Source: an uncultured Veillonella sp. (lineage in GTDB: Bacteria; Bacillota; Negativicutes; Veillonellales; Veillonellaceae). From it: a stretch of 13,729 nt of DNA. The notes beneath the pieces were generated by a model. That model worked only from the letters and a program-made list of their open reading frames with translations. It was not told the DNA's origin and did no database searches. A program made the position numbers and the translations under genes. Shown here piece by piece: positions 7,075-13,729 of the stretch (within the stretch, counting starts at the first letter, position 1; each line of letters begins with the position of its first letter). Location: assembly GCA_900549845.1 (NCBI GenBank), contig URPT01000033.1, forward strand, positions 1 through 13,729, in the 5' to 3' direction.

Positions 7075-8214
7075 TTAGTAGTTACCTTTGAACATTGTAG
7101 CAGGAGCTTCTGGTACATAATCGCCGAAGTAGGATTTGAAGTCTAAACCTAATTCATTGCAAAGGTCTTGAACTTCAAGCATTGTACCGTTAAGTACAGG
7201 GATGCCTTCAGCTTTAACTTTAGCAACAGATTCATGTTCTTTTTCGCCATGAGTGTAGATACGGTCTTGACCTTGAGCTTTAGGAGCTTCACGTAATTCT
7301 TGTAAGAATTGGGAGAAGTGTTTTTTGATTTCAGCTGGGTCACCGAAGAATTCAGGGTTGATAGCCATGAAGCCGTGGCAGATGTTGGATTTACCGCCAA
7401 CCATACATTTGTTGGAAGTACCGCCTTGAGACAAGATGGAGGAGAATAATTCAGCAATCATGCCGTTACCATAACCTTTGTGGCCGCCAAGAACTTCTGT
7501 AGCACCACCTAAAGGAAGGATACCGCCGCCTTCATGACGGGAGATGTTGCCCAATACTTCAGCTGCATCAGTGGAAGGAACGCCGTCTTTGTTAACAGCC
7601 CAACCATCTGGAGTAGCTTTGCCCATTTTGTTGTACATTTCAAGTTTACCACGAGTTACTACTGTAGTGGAGCAATCGAAGAAGAAGTCAACAGGATCAG
7701 CAGGTACAGTCCAAGCGATAGGGTTGGAACCAAGCATAGCTTTACGAGCATATACAGGAACCATGATTGCTTCGGAGTTTGTACAAGAGAAACCGATTAA
7801 GCCTTGGTCGGAAGCCATTTTAGCATAGTAACCAGCGATACCATAGTGGTTGGAGTTACGTACGGATACGATACCAACACCGGATTTTTTAGCTTTTTCG
7901 ATAGCCATTTCCATAGCTTTGTGGCCCAACAATTGGCCCATGCCGTCATGACCGTCGATAACTGCGGAAATTGGAGTTTCTTTTACGATTTCAGGTTTTG
8001 CGTCGATTTTGATCAAGCCATTAGTGATACCTTTGTGGTAACGAACCATACGTTGCATACCATGGCTTTGAATACCGAACAAGTCGGAAGTCAAAAGTAC
8101 GTCTTGGATGATGTCAGCTTCTTTTTCGGAGAAACCGAATTTTTGGAAAGCGTCCATGCTTAATTTTTTCAATGTTTCATAAGGGAATAACACAGTGTTT
8201 TTTGCGTCTGCCAT
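7075..8214 (-). CDS. Ldh/MDH2-family malate/L-lactate dehydrogenase
   Basis: The 379-residue protein belongs to the malate/L-lactate/ureidoglycolate dehydrogenase family, an NAD(P) enzyme fold unrelated to classical lactate dehydrogenases. Family marks are LFGIQSHGMQR (SHG at 50-52, with the catalytic-type His51), RNSNHYG (120-125, with H123), and GGHKGYG (243-249). There is no signal peptide, so it is cytoplasmic. It should interconvert an L-2-hydroxyacid and its oxoacid. Beside an L-lactate permease, lactate to pyruvate is the likely reaction. Because Veillonella has a malate-lactate transhydrogenase with tightly held NAD, this gene is a candidate for that enzyme (inference only). The ATG has AAAGAGG about 8 bases upstream. 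The permease follows on the same strand after a terminator. Length is near the family norm (~340-380); the C-terminus extends slightly. Confidence 0.9.
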   Translation of the reverse strand: MADAKNTVLFPYETLKKLSMDAFQKFGFSEKEADIIQDVLLTSDLFGIQSHGMQRMVRYHKGITNGLIKIDAKPEIVKETPISAVIDGHDGMGQLLGHKAMEMAIEKAKKSGVGIVSVRNSNHYGIAGYYAKMASDQGLIGFSCTNSEAIMVPVYARKAMLGSNPIAWTVPADPVDFFFDCSTTVVTRGKLEMYNKMGKATPDGWAVNKDGVPSTDAAEVLGNISRHEGGGILPLGGATEVLGGHKGYGNGMIAELFSSILSQGGTSNKCMVGGKSNICHGFMAINPEFFGDPAEIKKHFSQFLQELREAPKAQGQDRIYTHGEKEHESVAKVKAEGIPVLNGTMLEVQDLCNELGLDFKSYFGDYVPEAPATMFKGNY

Positions 8215-8316
8215 CGTTAAAACCTCTTTTCAGAAAATATGTACCTGATATAGTAACTCCAAATTTAGATATCATGAAATTAAGATGATTTCTTATGAGC
8301 TCTATATCCTCTCAAA

Positions 8317-8335
8317 TGACAATGTCAGTATAGCA
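8317..8335 (-). promoter_or_regulatory. Putative promoter and overlapping palindrome of the dehydrogenase gene
   Basis: On the minus strand TGCTATACT (8335-8327) is an extended -10; a weak -35 (TTCAAT, 8355-8350) lies 17 bp away. The palindrome TGACA-A-TGTCA at 8317-8327 overlaps the last -10 base and the expected start of transcription near 8320, a place where a repressor would block RNA polymerase. Confidence 0.45.
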
Positions 8336-8399
8336 CAGAAAGATGTGAGATTGAATAGTCTTACAGTCTGAAACACATTACTAAATACGCATACGTACC

Positions 8400-8415
8400 G
8401 GTGATGTTTGTCACA
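8400..8415. promoter_or_regulatory. CRP/FNR- or Rex-like binding site
   Basis: GGTGA-TGTTTG-TCACA matches the TGTGA-N6-TCACA palindrome of CRP/FNR-family regulators at 9 of 10 half-site bases. It also resembles the TTGTGA-N6-TCACAA site of the NADH sensor Rex. It lies ~70 bp upstream of the dehydrogenase -10. No regulator gene is in the window, so the protein cannot be decided. Confidence 0.45.
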
Positions 8416-8713
8416 TATTCCTAGGGCAGTTACTGAAACAACTGATTATACCTAAAACTATATGGTTATGACTTTTAGTTATGATTGCATATTTTTTTTA
8501 TAGATTTGCAGTATTTTTATAGAGCTTATTAGTATATCTGTTTAGGCTTTGAGTAAGAATGAGAATGGATAAATATCGATAAAACTTGAAATGTTCAGTA
8601 TTATATATAAAAAATATTGATGAGTATATTAACGTATTATGATAACTGAATGCATTGTTATGCAATATATGCAGTATTCTTAATCTTTACAAAGTTAGAA
8701 AATGTATTAAAGG

Positions 8714-8760
8714 TTACACTTATACAAAGGATGCTGTAATATAATATAAATATACATCCT
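8714..8760 (+). promoter_or_regulatory. Putative promoter of the molybdoenzyme gene with flanking inverted repeat
   Basis: TTACAC (8714-8719) and TAATAT (8737-8742) are 17 bp apart; a perfect TATAAT also occurs at 8740-8745. AGGATG at 8728-8733 and CATCCT at 8755-8760 form an inverted repeat that brackets the -10 region and could be an operator. Confidence 0.4.
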
Positions 8761-8794
8761 ATAGTTTATATAATTTATAAGCGAGGTGCTTATT

Positions 8795-10801
8795 TTGAAA
8801 GAATACAAATCAGTATGTCCATATGACTGTCCAGATGCATGTGGGCTCATCGTATCTGTAGAGAACAATGGAGTAGTATCTGTTCGTGGTAACAAAGATC
8901 ATGCTTTTACCAGAGGCACATTATGCCCTAAGATGGCGCATTATGAACGAGTGGTTCATTCTCCGTTGCGTTTACAGTACCCAATGAAACGAATTGGTAA
9001 AAAGGGGGGTGGAGAAGATCAATATGTGCGTATCAGCTGGGATGAAGCATTAGATACTATCGTTAATAATTTTAAAGACACCATTAGTACTTATGGTAGT
9101 GAAAGTATCTTACGTTACTCCTATGCAGGCACTATGGGTGTTATTCAAAGTCCAGCAGCAGATTACTTTTTCCGCCGTATTGGGGCGACAGATCAAGACC
9201 GTGGTATTTGCTCTCCCGCTAAGCAGGCTGGTTTCCGCGCTGTTTACGGTGATACATTAGCGATCAAGCCACAAGAGGCACAACATAGTGATTTAATTGT
9301 TTTGTGGGGCATTAATGCGATTGCTACAGATGTTCATATCTTACATGATGTAAACGTGGCCAAAAAGAATGGCGCCCGTGTTTGGATTATAGATACTCAT
9401 AAAACATATACCTTTAACCAAGCTCATGAACATATTTACGTAAAACCTGGTAGTGATGTCGCCTTAGCATTAGGCATGCTTCATATTATCCATCGAGATG
9501 GATTAGCAGATATAGATTTTATTAAGAAACATGTACAAGGTTATGATGAGCTTGTAAAGGCTGTGTTGCTTGATTTTACACCGGAAAAAGCATCTGAACT
9601 TTGTGGTGTTTCTGTAGAGCGTATGACCGAGTTTGCTCATGCATACGCTAACGCTAAGGCTCCATTCATTCGTCTTGGCAGCGGATTATCTCGATATGGG
9701 AATGGTGCCATGAGTTGTCGCGCCATTAATGCATTACCTGCTGTAGTTGGTGCTTGGCAACATCTTGGCGGTGGTTTGCTATCCAGTGCTAGTGGCAGTA
9801 AGTTTGTTGGCAAAGAAGTTATGCAGCAGGCTCATGTTGCTGCACCAGCCAAGCGATTGATGCCTATGATTAAACTTGGTGAAATGCTTACAAATCCATC
9901 AGGTACAGCAGTTCATAGTCTCTATGTGTTCTCTAGTAATCCTGCTATAACAGCGCCTGATCAAAATGTGGTGCGAAAAGGTTTGATGAGAGATGATTTG
10001 TTTACAGTTGTTCATGAACGATTCTTTACTGACACATGTAAATATGCAGATATTATTTTGCCGGCCACTACATCAGTAGAACATGACGATATATATAACT
10101 CCTATGGGCACTATACAATTGGAACGGGTTATAAATTAATCGATCCTATTGGCGAATCCCGCTCTAACTGGCAAGTGATTTCTGAATTAGCTAAACGTAT
10201 GGGACTTACAGATGAATTCTTTAAGCATAGTGAACGAGAGTTAATAGACCAAATTGTAAGTGCGTCGCACCGTATTTCTAAGGATGATCAAAATTTAATT
10301 CTCCAAGGTGAACCTGTAGAGATGACGTTGCCTGAAAATTATAAAATGGATTTCAAAACGCCGTCTGGAAAGATTGAGTTATATAATCCACATGATGTGG
10401 AGCCACTAATTCGTTATTTACCGCCTTATGGAGATAGTGCACCATTCTGGCTTGTTATCGGCAATGATATTCGCATTTTAGATTCTAGCTTCTGTGAGTT
10501 AGAATTTGATGATCCTGAATTGATGAAACTACGCATAAATCCTAAAGATGCAAAAGTATATAACATTAATGATGGCGACGAAGTGGAAATCTATAATCAA
10601 CGTGGTAGTGTAAGAATTAAAAGTTACTACGATGAAGAGGTACAACGAGGTACATTGGTAACCCTTGGCGTATGGTGGCAATCACAATCTAGTGATCCTA
10701 ATGTAGGTATTAATGTACTTACAGCAGACAGACCTACTGATCAAGGTTGGGGTAGTACATTCTACGATGTGCAAGTTCACATCAAAAAGGCGGATGTTTA
10801 A
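8795..10801 (+). CDS. Stand-alone molybdopterin-dependent oxidoreductase with [4Fe-4S] site
   Basis: The likely start is the TTG at 8795, six bases after GAGGTG (8783-8788); an in-frame GTG at 8786 is part of that ribosome site. The 668-residue product is a DMSO-reductase-superfamily (COG0243) catalytic subunit. Cysteines C8, C12, C16 and C44 (CPYDCPDAC ... TLCPK) match the N-terminal [4Fe-4S] motif. RGICSPA places C139 where this superfamily has its molybdenum ligand. Conserved ISWDEAL, LWGINAIATDVH, PGSDVALALGML and GGG segments bind the pterin cofactor, and the final ~110 residues form the usual beta-barrel (GDEVEIYNQRGSV). There is no twin-arginine signal, so it should be cytoplasmic. No iron-sulfur or membrane-anchor subunit and no cofactor-synthesis gene is nearby, so electron partner and substrate are unknown. 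Family members are usually annotated only as molybdopterin oxidoreductases. Confidence 0.9.
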   Translation: MKEYKSVCPYDCPDACGLIVSVENNGVVSVRGNKDHAFTRGTLCPKMAHYERVVHSPLRLQYPMKRIGKKGGGEDQYVRISWDEALDTIVNNFKDTISTYGSESILRYSYAGTMGVIQSPAADYFFRRIGATDQDRGICSPAKQAGFRAVYGDTLAIKPQEAQHSDLIVLWGINAIATDVHILHDVNVAKKNGARVWIIDTHKTYTFNQAHEHIYVKPGSDVALALGMLHIIHRDGLADIDFIKKHVQGYDELVKAVLLDFTPEKASELCGVSVERMTEFAHAYANAKAPFIRLGSGLSRYGNGAMSCRAINALPAVVGAWQHLGGGLLSSASGSKFVGKEVMQQAHVAAPAKRLMPMIKLGEMLTNPSGTAVHSLYVFSSNPAITAPDQNVVRKGLMRDDLFTVVHERFFTDTCKYADIILPATTSVEHDDIYNSYGHYTIGTGYKLIDPIGESRSNWQVISELAKRMGLTDEFFKHSERELIDQIVSASHRISKDDQNLILQGEPVEMTLPENYKMDFKTPSGKIELYNPHDVEPLIRYLPPYGDSAPFWLVIGNDIRILDSSFCELEFDDPELMKLRINPKDAKVYNINDGDEVEIYNQRGSVRIKSYYDEEVQRGTLVTLGVWWQSQSSDPNVGINVLTADRPTDQGWGSTFYDVQVHIKKADV

Positions 10802-10858
10802 TTTCCTTTACTTATAGGAATAACGTTATGCTAATATATCATAACAAGGATATTTTTA

Positions 10859-10888
10859 TTGCATACATATCCTCATTAGGATTATAAT
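10859..10888 (+). promoter_or_regulatory. Putative promoter of the branched-chain amino-acid carrier gene
   Basis: A perfect TATAAT at 10883-10888 is preceded at 18 bp by TTGCAT (10859-10864). A 5-bp inverted repeat (ATCCT-CATT-AGGAT, 10869-10882) lies in the spacer. A weak hairpin (10825-10830 with 10840-10845) before it may partly end the molybdoenzyme transcript, so the carrier may have both its own promoter and readthrough. Confidence 0.4.
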
Positions 10889-10930
10889 AGTAATATTATT
10901 TCTATATATAACCTGAAGGGGGTTACGTTT

Positions 10931-12262
10931 ATGAATGGTAATGAAAAATTATCTGCCCGTGCCTATTGGGCTATAGGCATGATGTTATTCGCCCTATTCT
11001 TTGGGGCAGGGAACTTGATCTTCCCAGCGGCCTTAGGTCAACATGCTGGTGATAATGTGGGTTGGGCTTTGTTCGGCTTTGTATTAACCGGTGTAGGCCT
11101 TCCACTATTAGGTGTTGTAGCTATGGGCTACTCCTCTTGTAAAGATGTTGAAGAGTTAGCGAGTCGTGTTCATCCAATTTATGGCTTAATATACACTATC
11201 GCACTTTACTTGAGTATTGGGCCTATGTTTGCCACACCGCGTACTGGTACAGTGGCTTATGAAATCGCCATCAAGCCATTTGCTGAAGGCTTGCATATGA
11301 ATATGGAACCCATATTCCTCGCCATATTCTTTGGTGTATCTTTATGGTTATCCATTAGCCCTCACAAGCTTGTAAATCGCATTGGTAACATTTTAACTCC
11401 AGCTTTATTATTAGTTATCTTGTTACTTATTGTTAAATCCTTTATTACGCCAATTGGTGGTTATCCATTGCCACAACCAGCGTATGGAGATGCACCTACT
11501 GCTGTGTTACAAGGATTCTTAGATGGCTATAATACAATGGATGCGTTAGCTTCTGTAGTATTTGCTATTCTTGTTATCGACTTTGTTCGACTTAGTGGCG
11601 CTACAAATCATGAAGTAATTACTAAAACCGTGATGGAAGTTGGTGCTATTGCCGTAGGTCTTCTCGGTATTGTGTATGTATTTATCGCAAACATTGGTGC
11701 TACTAGTGTTGAACGTTTTGGTCTATTCGATACAGGGGCGCCTGTCCTTTCTACAAGTGCTAACTATTTATTTGGTGATTTTGGACAAATAATTCTGGCT
11801 ATTATCGTTCTCTTGGCTTGTTTGTCTACAAGTATCGGTTTAATTACTTCTTGTGGTACATACTTCCATAAGTTGACACCAAAGATTAGCTACAAGTTAT
11901 ATGTAGTTATTTTCTCTGTTGCCGCATTTGGTCTTAGTATGTTTGGCCTTAAGACAATCATCAGTGCTGCCATTCCTGTGTTAATGTTGTTGTATCCGTT
12001 GACAATTGTAATTATTTTACTCGCATTAATTAACGATGTCTTTGGCGGTCGTCGTTGTATATATGCATGGACAATTGGTCTTACAATGATCTCTGCACTT
12101 ATGACTGGCTTAGAAACCGCTGGTATTGCACCAGATGCTTTAGAGGGGTTATTTACTCAATATATTCCATTCCAAGCGGCAGGTATGGGCTGGGTGAGCT
12201 TTGCAATACTCGGTTTTATTGTAGGTCTTATCCATAAAGGGCTCGTGTCCGAAAATAAATAA
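10931..12262 (+). CDS. brnQ: Branched-chain amino-acid transport carrier (LIVCS family)
   Basis: The 443-residue protein has the typical BrnQ/LIV-II opening, ARAYWAIGMMLFALFFGAGNLIFP, quoted in part as GMMLFALFFGAGNLIFPAAL (residues 16-35), and about 12 hydrophobic helices across its length. The family imports leucine, isoleucine and valine with Na+ or H+. Length agrees with the usual 430-450 residues. The ATG has AAGGGGG about 8 bases upstream. It follows the molybdoenzyme on the same strand by 129 bp and is closed by a strong terminator, so it is the last gene of that unit. No functional link to the molybdoenzyme is obvious. Confidence 0.93.
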   Translation: MNGNEKLSARAYWAIGMMLFALFFGAGNLIFPAALGQHAGDNVGWALFGFVLTGVGLPLLGVVAMGYSSCKDVEELASRVHPIYGLIYTIALYLSIGPMFATPRTGTVAYEIAIKPFAEGLHMNMEPIFLAIFFGVSLWLSISPHKLVNRIGNILTPALLLVILLLIVKSFITPIGGYPLPQPAYGDAPTAVLQGFLDGYNTMDALASVVFAILVIDFVRLSGATNHEVITKTVMEVGAIAVGLLGIVYVFIANIGATSVERFGLFDTGAPVLSTSANYLFGDFGQIILAIIVLLACLSTSIGLITSCGTYFHKLTPKISYKLYVVIFSVAAFGLSMFGLKTIISAAIPVLMLLYPLTIVIILLALINDVFGGRRCIYAWTIGLTMISALMTGLETAGIAPDALEGLFTQYIPFQAAGMGWVSFAILGFIVGLIHKGLVSENK

Positions 12263-12269
12263 TAGTATT

Positions 12270-12314
12270 AAAGGTTCTATACTTTCGTTTTTGGTGAAAG
12301 TATAGAACCTTTTT
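12270..12314 (+). terminator. Terminator of brnQ
   Basis: A perfect 17-bp stem (12270-12286 with 12296-12312) encloses a 9-nt loop and runs into a T tract ending at 12314. It starts 8 bp after the stop codon. It has a short loop and lacks the module found in the terminators near 3000-3200. Confidence 0.92.
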
Positions 12315-12339
12315 GTGTCTTAAGGGTTGTCATATAAAA

Positions 12340-12368
12340 TTGATTTTGTGAGTAGAAGTTTCTATAAT
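12340..12368 (+). promoter_or_regulatory. Promoter of the truncated dehydrogenase gene
   Basis: TTGATT (12340-12345) and a perfect TATAAT (12363-12368) are exactly 17 bp apart, ~40 bp before the start codon. This is the best-matched promoter in the window. Confidence 0.65.
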
Positions 12369-12409
12369 AAGTATAATAAGAATATAGATAATGAAGGAAG
12401 GAAGATTTT

Positions 12410-13159
12410 ATGCGTAGTACTCATTGTTTACCTAGTTATAGTTTTGGCGGTCATGAGGTGTTCGACACTATTCCCAAATTTACAAAATTATATGGTAAGT
12501 CTGTAGCTATCATCGGTGGTGAGACAGCTCTTTCTAAAGCTTTGCCACACATTCGTCCAGTGCTTGATAAAGCAGGGATTAAAGTGCTAGATATTATTCA
12601 CTTTGGTGGAGAGTGTACTTTCTCTCGAGGTAAGGAAATTGCACAAATGGCTTCTGTAAAAGATGCGGACTTTATGTTTGCTGTTGGTGGCGGTAAGGCC
12701 ATGGATACGGTAAAAGTAGTAGCTCTAGAGTTAGATGATAAACCATTCTTTACAATTCCGACCATTGCCTCTACTTGTGCTGCAACGTCAGAAGTAGCAG
12801 CTGTATACACTGCAGAGCATACTTTTGATGACGTAGCCTTTGTAAATCATCCTCCTGTGCACTGCTTTATTGATGCTGATATTCTCGTAGAAGCACCAAG
12901 CCGTTACTTGTGGGCGGGAATGGGAGATACTATTGCAAAACACTATGAAACTCATCTTTCTGCTCGCAATCGTGAGCAAGATTATAATACTCAGTTAGGC
13001 CTTACTCTAGCTTCTATGTGTAGTGAACCAATTTTAGCACATGGTATACAAGCCTATAAAGACAGTCAAGCTAAATTTGTAACCCTTGAGAAAGAACATA
13101 TCAAAAATACGGCTGCTAAAAGGCAGGCAATAAATGCACAGCTTACGAAAAAACTATGA
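12410..13159 (+). pseudogene. Iron-containing alcohol/glycerol dehydrogenase, truncated at the 3' end
   Basis: The first ~221 residues are a GldA-like, iron-containing alcohol dehydrogenase. The NAD-binding half has VGGGKAMDTVK (92-102), and IPTIASTCAATSE (116-128) follows. GMGDTIAKHYE (170-180) carries an Asp at 173 where the family has its first metal ligand. Family members are ~350-380 residues; this frame stops at 249. From about residue 221 (near 13072) the sequence no longer resembles the family: the last ~28 codons are the antisense of a membrane helix of the opposite-strand protein. The two C-terminal histidine metal ligands are therefore missing and the product should be inactive. 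Start is supported by GGAAGGAAG six bases upstream of ATG and by a strong promoter. It may be intact in the source genome if the junction is an assembly error. Confidence 0.8.
13066..13090. other. Probable breakpoint joining two unrelated sequences
   Basis: To the left the plus strand encodes a good dehydrogenase; to the right the minus strand encodes an unrelated helical membrane-anchored protein. Both lose their natural ends here: the dehydrogenase continues into antisense sequence, and the opposite protein stops within five or six residues of its membrane helix by running into dehydrogenase antisense. The exact base cannot be fixed without a reference. Confidence 0.6.
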
Positions 13160-13656
13160 CGTTTTAACTGGGCAGCTTTTTCATCAGCGAGTTTAGCACA
13201 AAGTTCCATCTGTTCTTTTGAATCAGAGCATTTGATTGCTTCAGCGTAAACCTCTGGATCAGTCCACTTTTCAATAAGAGGATGCTTTTCTTCGTAATGA
13301 TAGATACGGGAAAAGATAGTTTGTGCAGAATAATAATCGCTAGGTGTCTTTGCGTTATCACGAATATGGCAGGCTTCTTTATATAATTCAATCTTACCTG
13401 CGGCACGAGTGCCAAACTTTTTATTTCGAAGTTCCCTGAGGAGTGGCTGAACCTTTTTGTAAGGTTTTGCCTTTTTTAAATACTGGATCGCACGATGATA
13501 ATATTTATCCTGATCTTCAAACTTATTCATATGTTCGGCAATATTAATATATCGGAGTGTCGTCTCATAATTTTGTTGAGCCAGTTCTTCTTCGGATAAA
13601 TTCTCTGAGGTACCTTCTGTGGCGAGATTGATATCTATTTTTTCATCATTTCTCAT
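13066..13656 (-). CDS. Helical protein with C-terminal membrane segment, probably truncated
   Basis: I do not recognise this family by name. The 196-residue frame has an acidic N-terminus (1-25). Helical repeats resembling degenerate TPR/SEL1 units follow (about 26-80 and 100-165, rich in Tyr, Lys and Glu, e.g. YYHRAIQYLKKAKPYKK). A single hydrophobic helix lies at about 168-188 (FFVSCAFIACLLAAVFLICS). Such proteins can be tail-anchored, or the helix may lead to a lost extracytoplasmic part. Only RVTNLA follows the helix, and that end overlaps antisense of the dehydrogenase, so the C-terminus is probably artificial. The start is supported by AAGGAAGAG upstream of ATG and by a promoter. Arginine codons AGA/AGG/CGA are somewhat commoner than in the large gene at the left end, a weak hint of different origin. 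Confidence 0.65.
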   Translation of the reverse strand: MRNDEKIDINLATEGTSENLSEEELAQQNYETTLRYINIAEHMNKFEDQDKYYHRAIQYLKKAKPYKKVQPLLRELRNKKFGTRAAGKIELYKEACHIRDNAKTPSDYYSAQTIFSRIYHYEEKHPLIEKWTDPEVYAEAIKCSDSKEQMELCAKLADEKAAQLKRHSFFVSCAFIACLLAAVFLICSFSRVTNLA

Positions 13657-13692
13657 GGAAAAGCTCTTCCTTTCTAAAAGTATAATCAGGTT

Positions 13693-13721
13693 ATGTTAAC
13701 ATTTTTTTCGCAAAAATACAA
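13693..13721 (-). promoter_or_regulatory. Putative promoter of the helical membrane protein
   Basis: On the minus strand TTGTAT (13721-13716) and TAACAT (13698-13693) are 17 bp apart, ~40 bp before the ATG at 13656. This suggests the right-hand segment carries its own complete 5' end. Confidence 0.5.
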
Positions 13722-13729
13722 GAGATTTG

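Larger units (their letters stand above)
8215..8794. other. Divergent AT-rich regulatory spacer
   Basis: This ~580-bp stretch separates the dehydrogenase (leftward) from the molybdoenzyme (rightward). It contains an extended -10 for the former, a TGACA-A-TGTCA palindrome, a GGTGA-N6-TCACA site and a promoter for the latter. Two near-direct repeats (about 8486-8504 and 8506-8524, pattern TGCAnATTTTT...ATAGA) lie in strongly AT-rich, probably curved DNA. No credible gene is seen. Confidence 0.7.

Noticed and set aside
7534..8163. Several plus-strand frames opposite the dehydrogenase
   Set aside because: They overlap each other and lie fully inside a strongly conserved gene; no independent support.
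8786..8788. GTG start for the molybdoenzyme
   Set aside because: These bases are part of the GAGGTG ribosome site; TTG at 8795 is correctly spaced.
8707..8895. 62-codon minus frame upstream of and within the molybdoenzyme gene
   Set aside because: It covers the promoter and the conserved iron-sulfur motif in antisense and has no ribosome site.
1..13729. CRISPR arrays, tRNA or rRNA genes, known riboswitches, transposases
   Set aside because: No regularly spaced repeats, cloverleaf or rRNA motifs, or transposase-like reading frames were seen when reading both strands by eye; a covariance-model scan was not possible.

Overview
The window looks like chromosome from an anaerobic, lactate-using member of the Negativicutes, most likely Veillonella or a close relative. 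This is inferred from moderately AT-rich DNA, strong AGGAGG-type ribosome sites, a large 2-hydroxyacyl-CoA dehydratase/activase-type fusion protein, and an L-lactate permease beside an NAD-type malate/L-lactate dehydrogenase. No rRNA or other phylogenetic marker is present, so the genus is an inference. The last ~650 bp may have a different origin.

Layout. Positions 3-2819 (+) hold the C-terminal ~939 residues of a large iron-sulfur protein related to the activase and dehydratase of 2-hydroxyacyl-CoA dehydration; its start lies before the window. Positions 2820-3294 are a convergent spacer with two long terminator hairpins. Their stems differ but they share an almost identical ~31-nt loop, in the same sense relative to each upstream transcript. 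Positions 3295-4482 (-) encode a Bcr/CflA-type drug efflux MFS transporter whose leader carries a terminator-like hairpin overlapping a possible 17-codon leader ORF. Positions 4717-5001 (+) encode a small secreted PepSY protein, ending in a bidirectional terminator shared with the next gene.

Positions 5131-8214 (-) form a lactate module: an Ldh/MDH2-family dehydrogenase followed by an LctP-family L-lactate permease. A terminator, inverted repeats and a second promoter lie between them. The 570-580 bp divergent spacer that follows contains a CRP/FNR- or Rex-like palindrome and promoters for both directions. Positions 8795-10801 (+) encode a stand-alone cytoplasmic molybdopterin oxidoreductase with a TTG start. 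Positions 10931-12262 (+) encode a BrnQ branched-chain amino-acid carrier.

Positions 12410-~13075 (+) are the first two thirds of an iron-containing alcohol/glycerol dehydrogenase that breaks off abruptly. The remaining frame to 13159 is the antisense of a membrane segment of a protein encoded on the other strand (13066-13656). Both genes seem to be cut at one point near 13066-13090: either a real rearrangement or insertion edge, or an assembly chimera.

How the genes work together: the permease and dehydrogenase plausibly import L-lactate and oxidise it to pyruvate. In Veillonella the known first step is a malate-lactate transhydrogenase, and the dehydrogenase here is a reasonable candidate for it. 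The other genes are single transcription units (efflux, redox enzyme, amino-acid uptake) with no clear shared pathway. I found no CRISPR array, rRNA, tRNA, transposase or phage gene.
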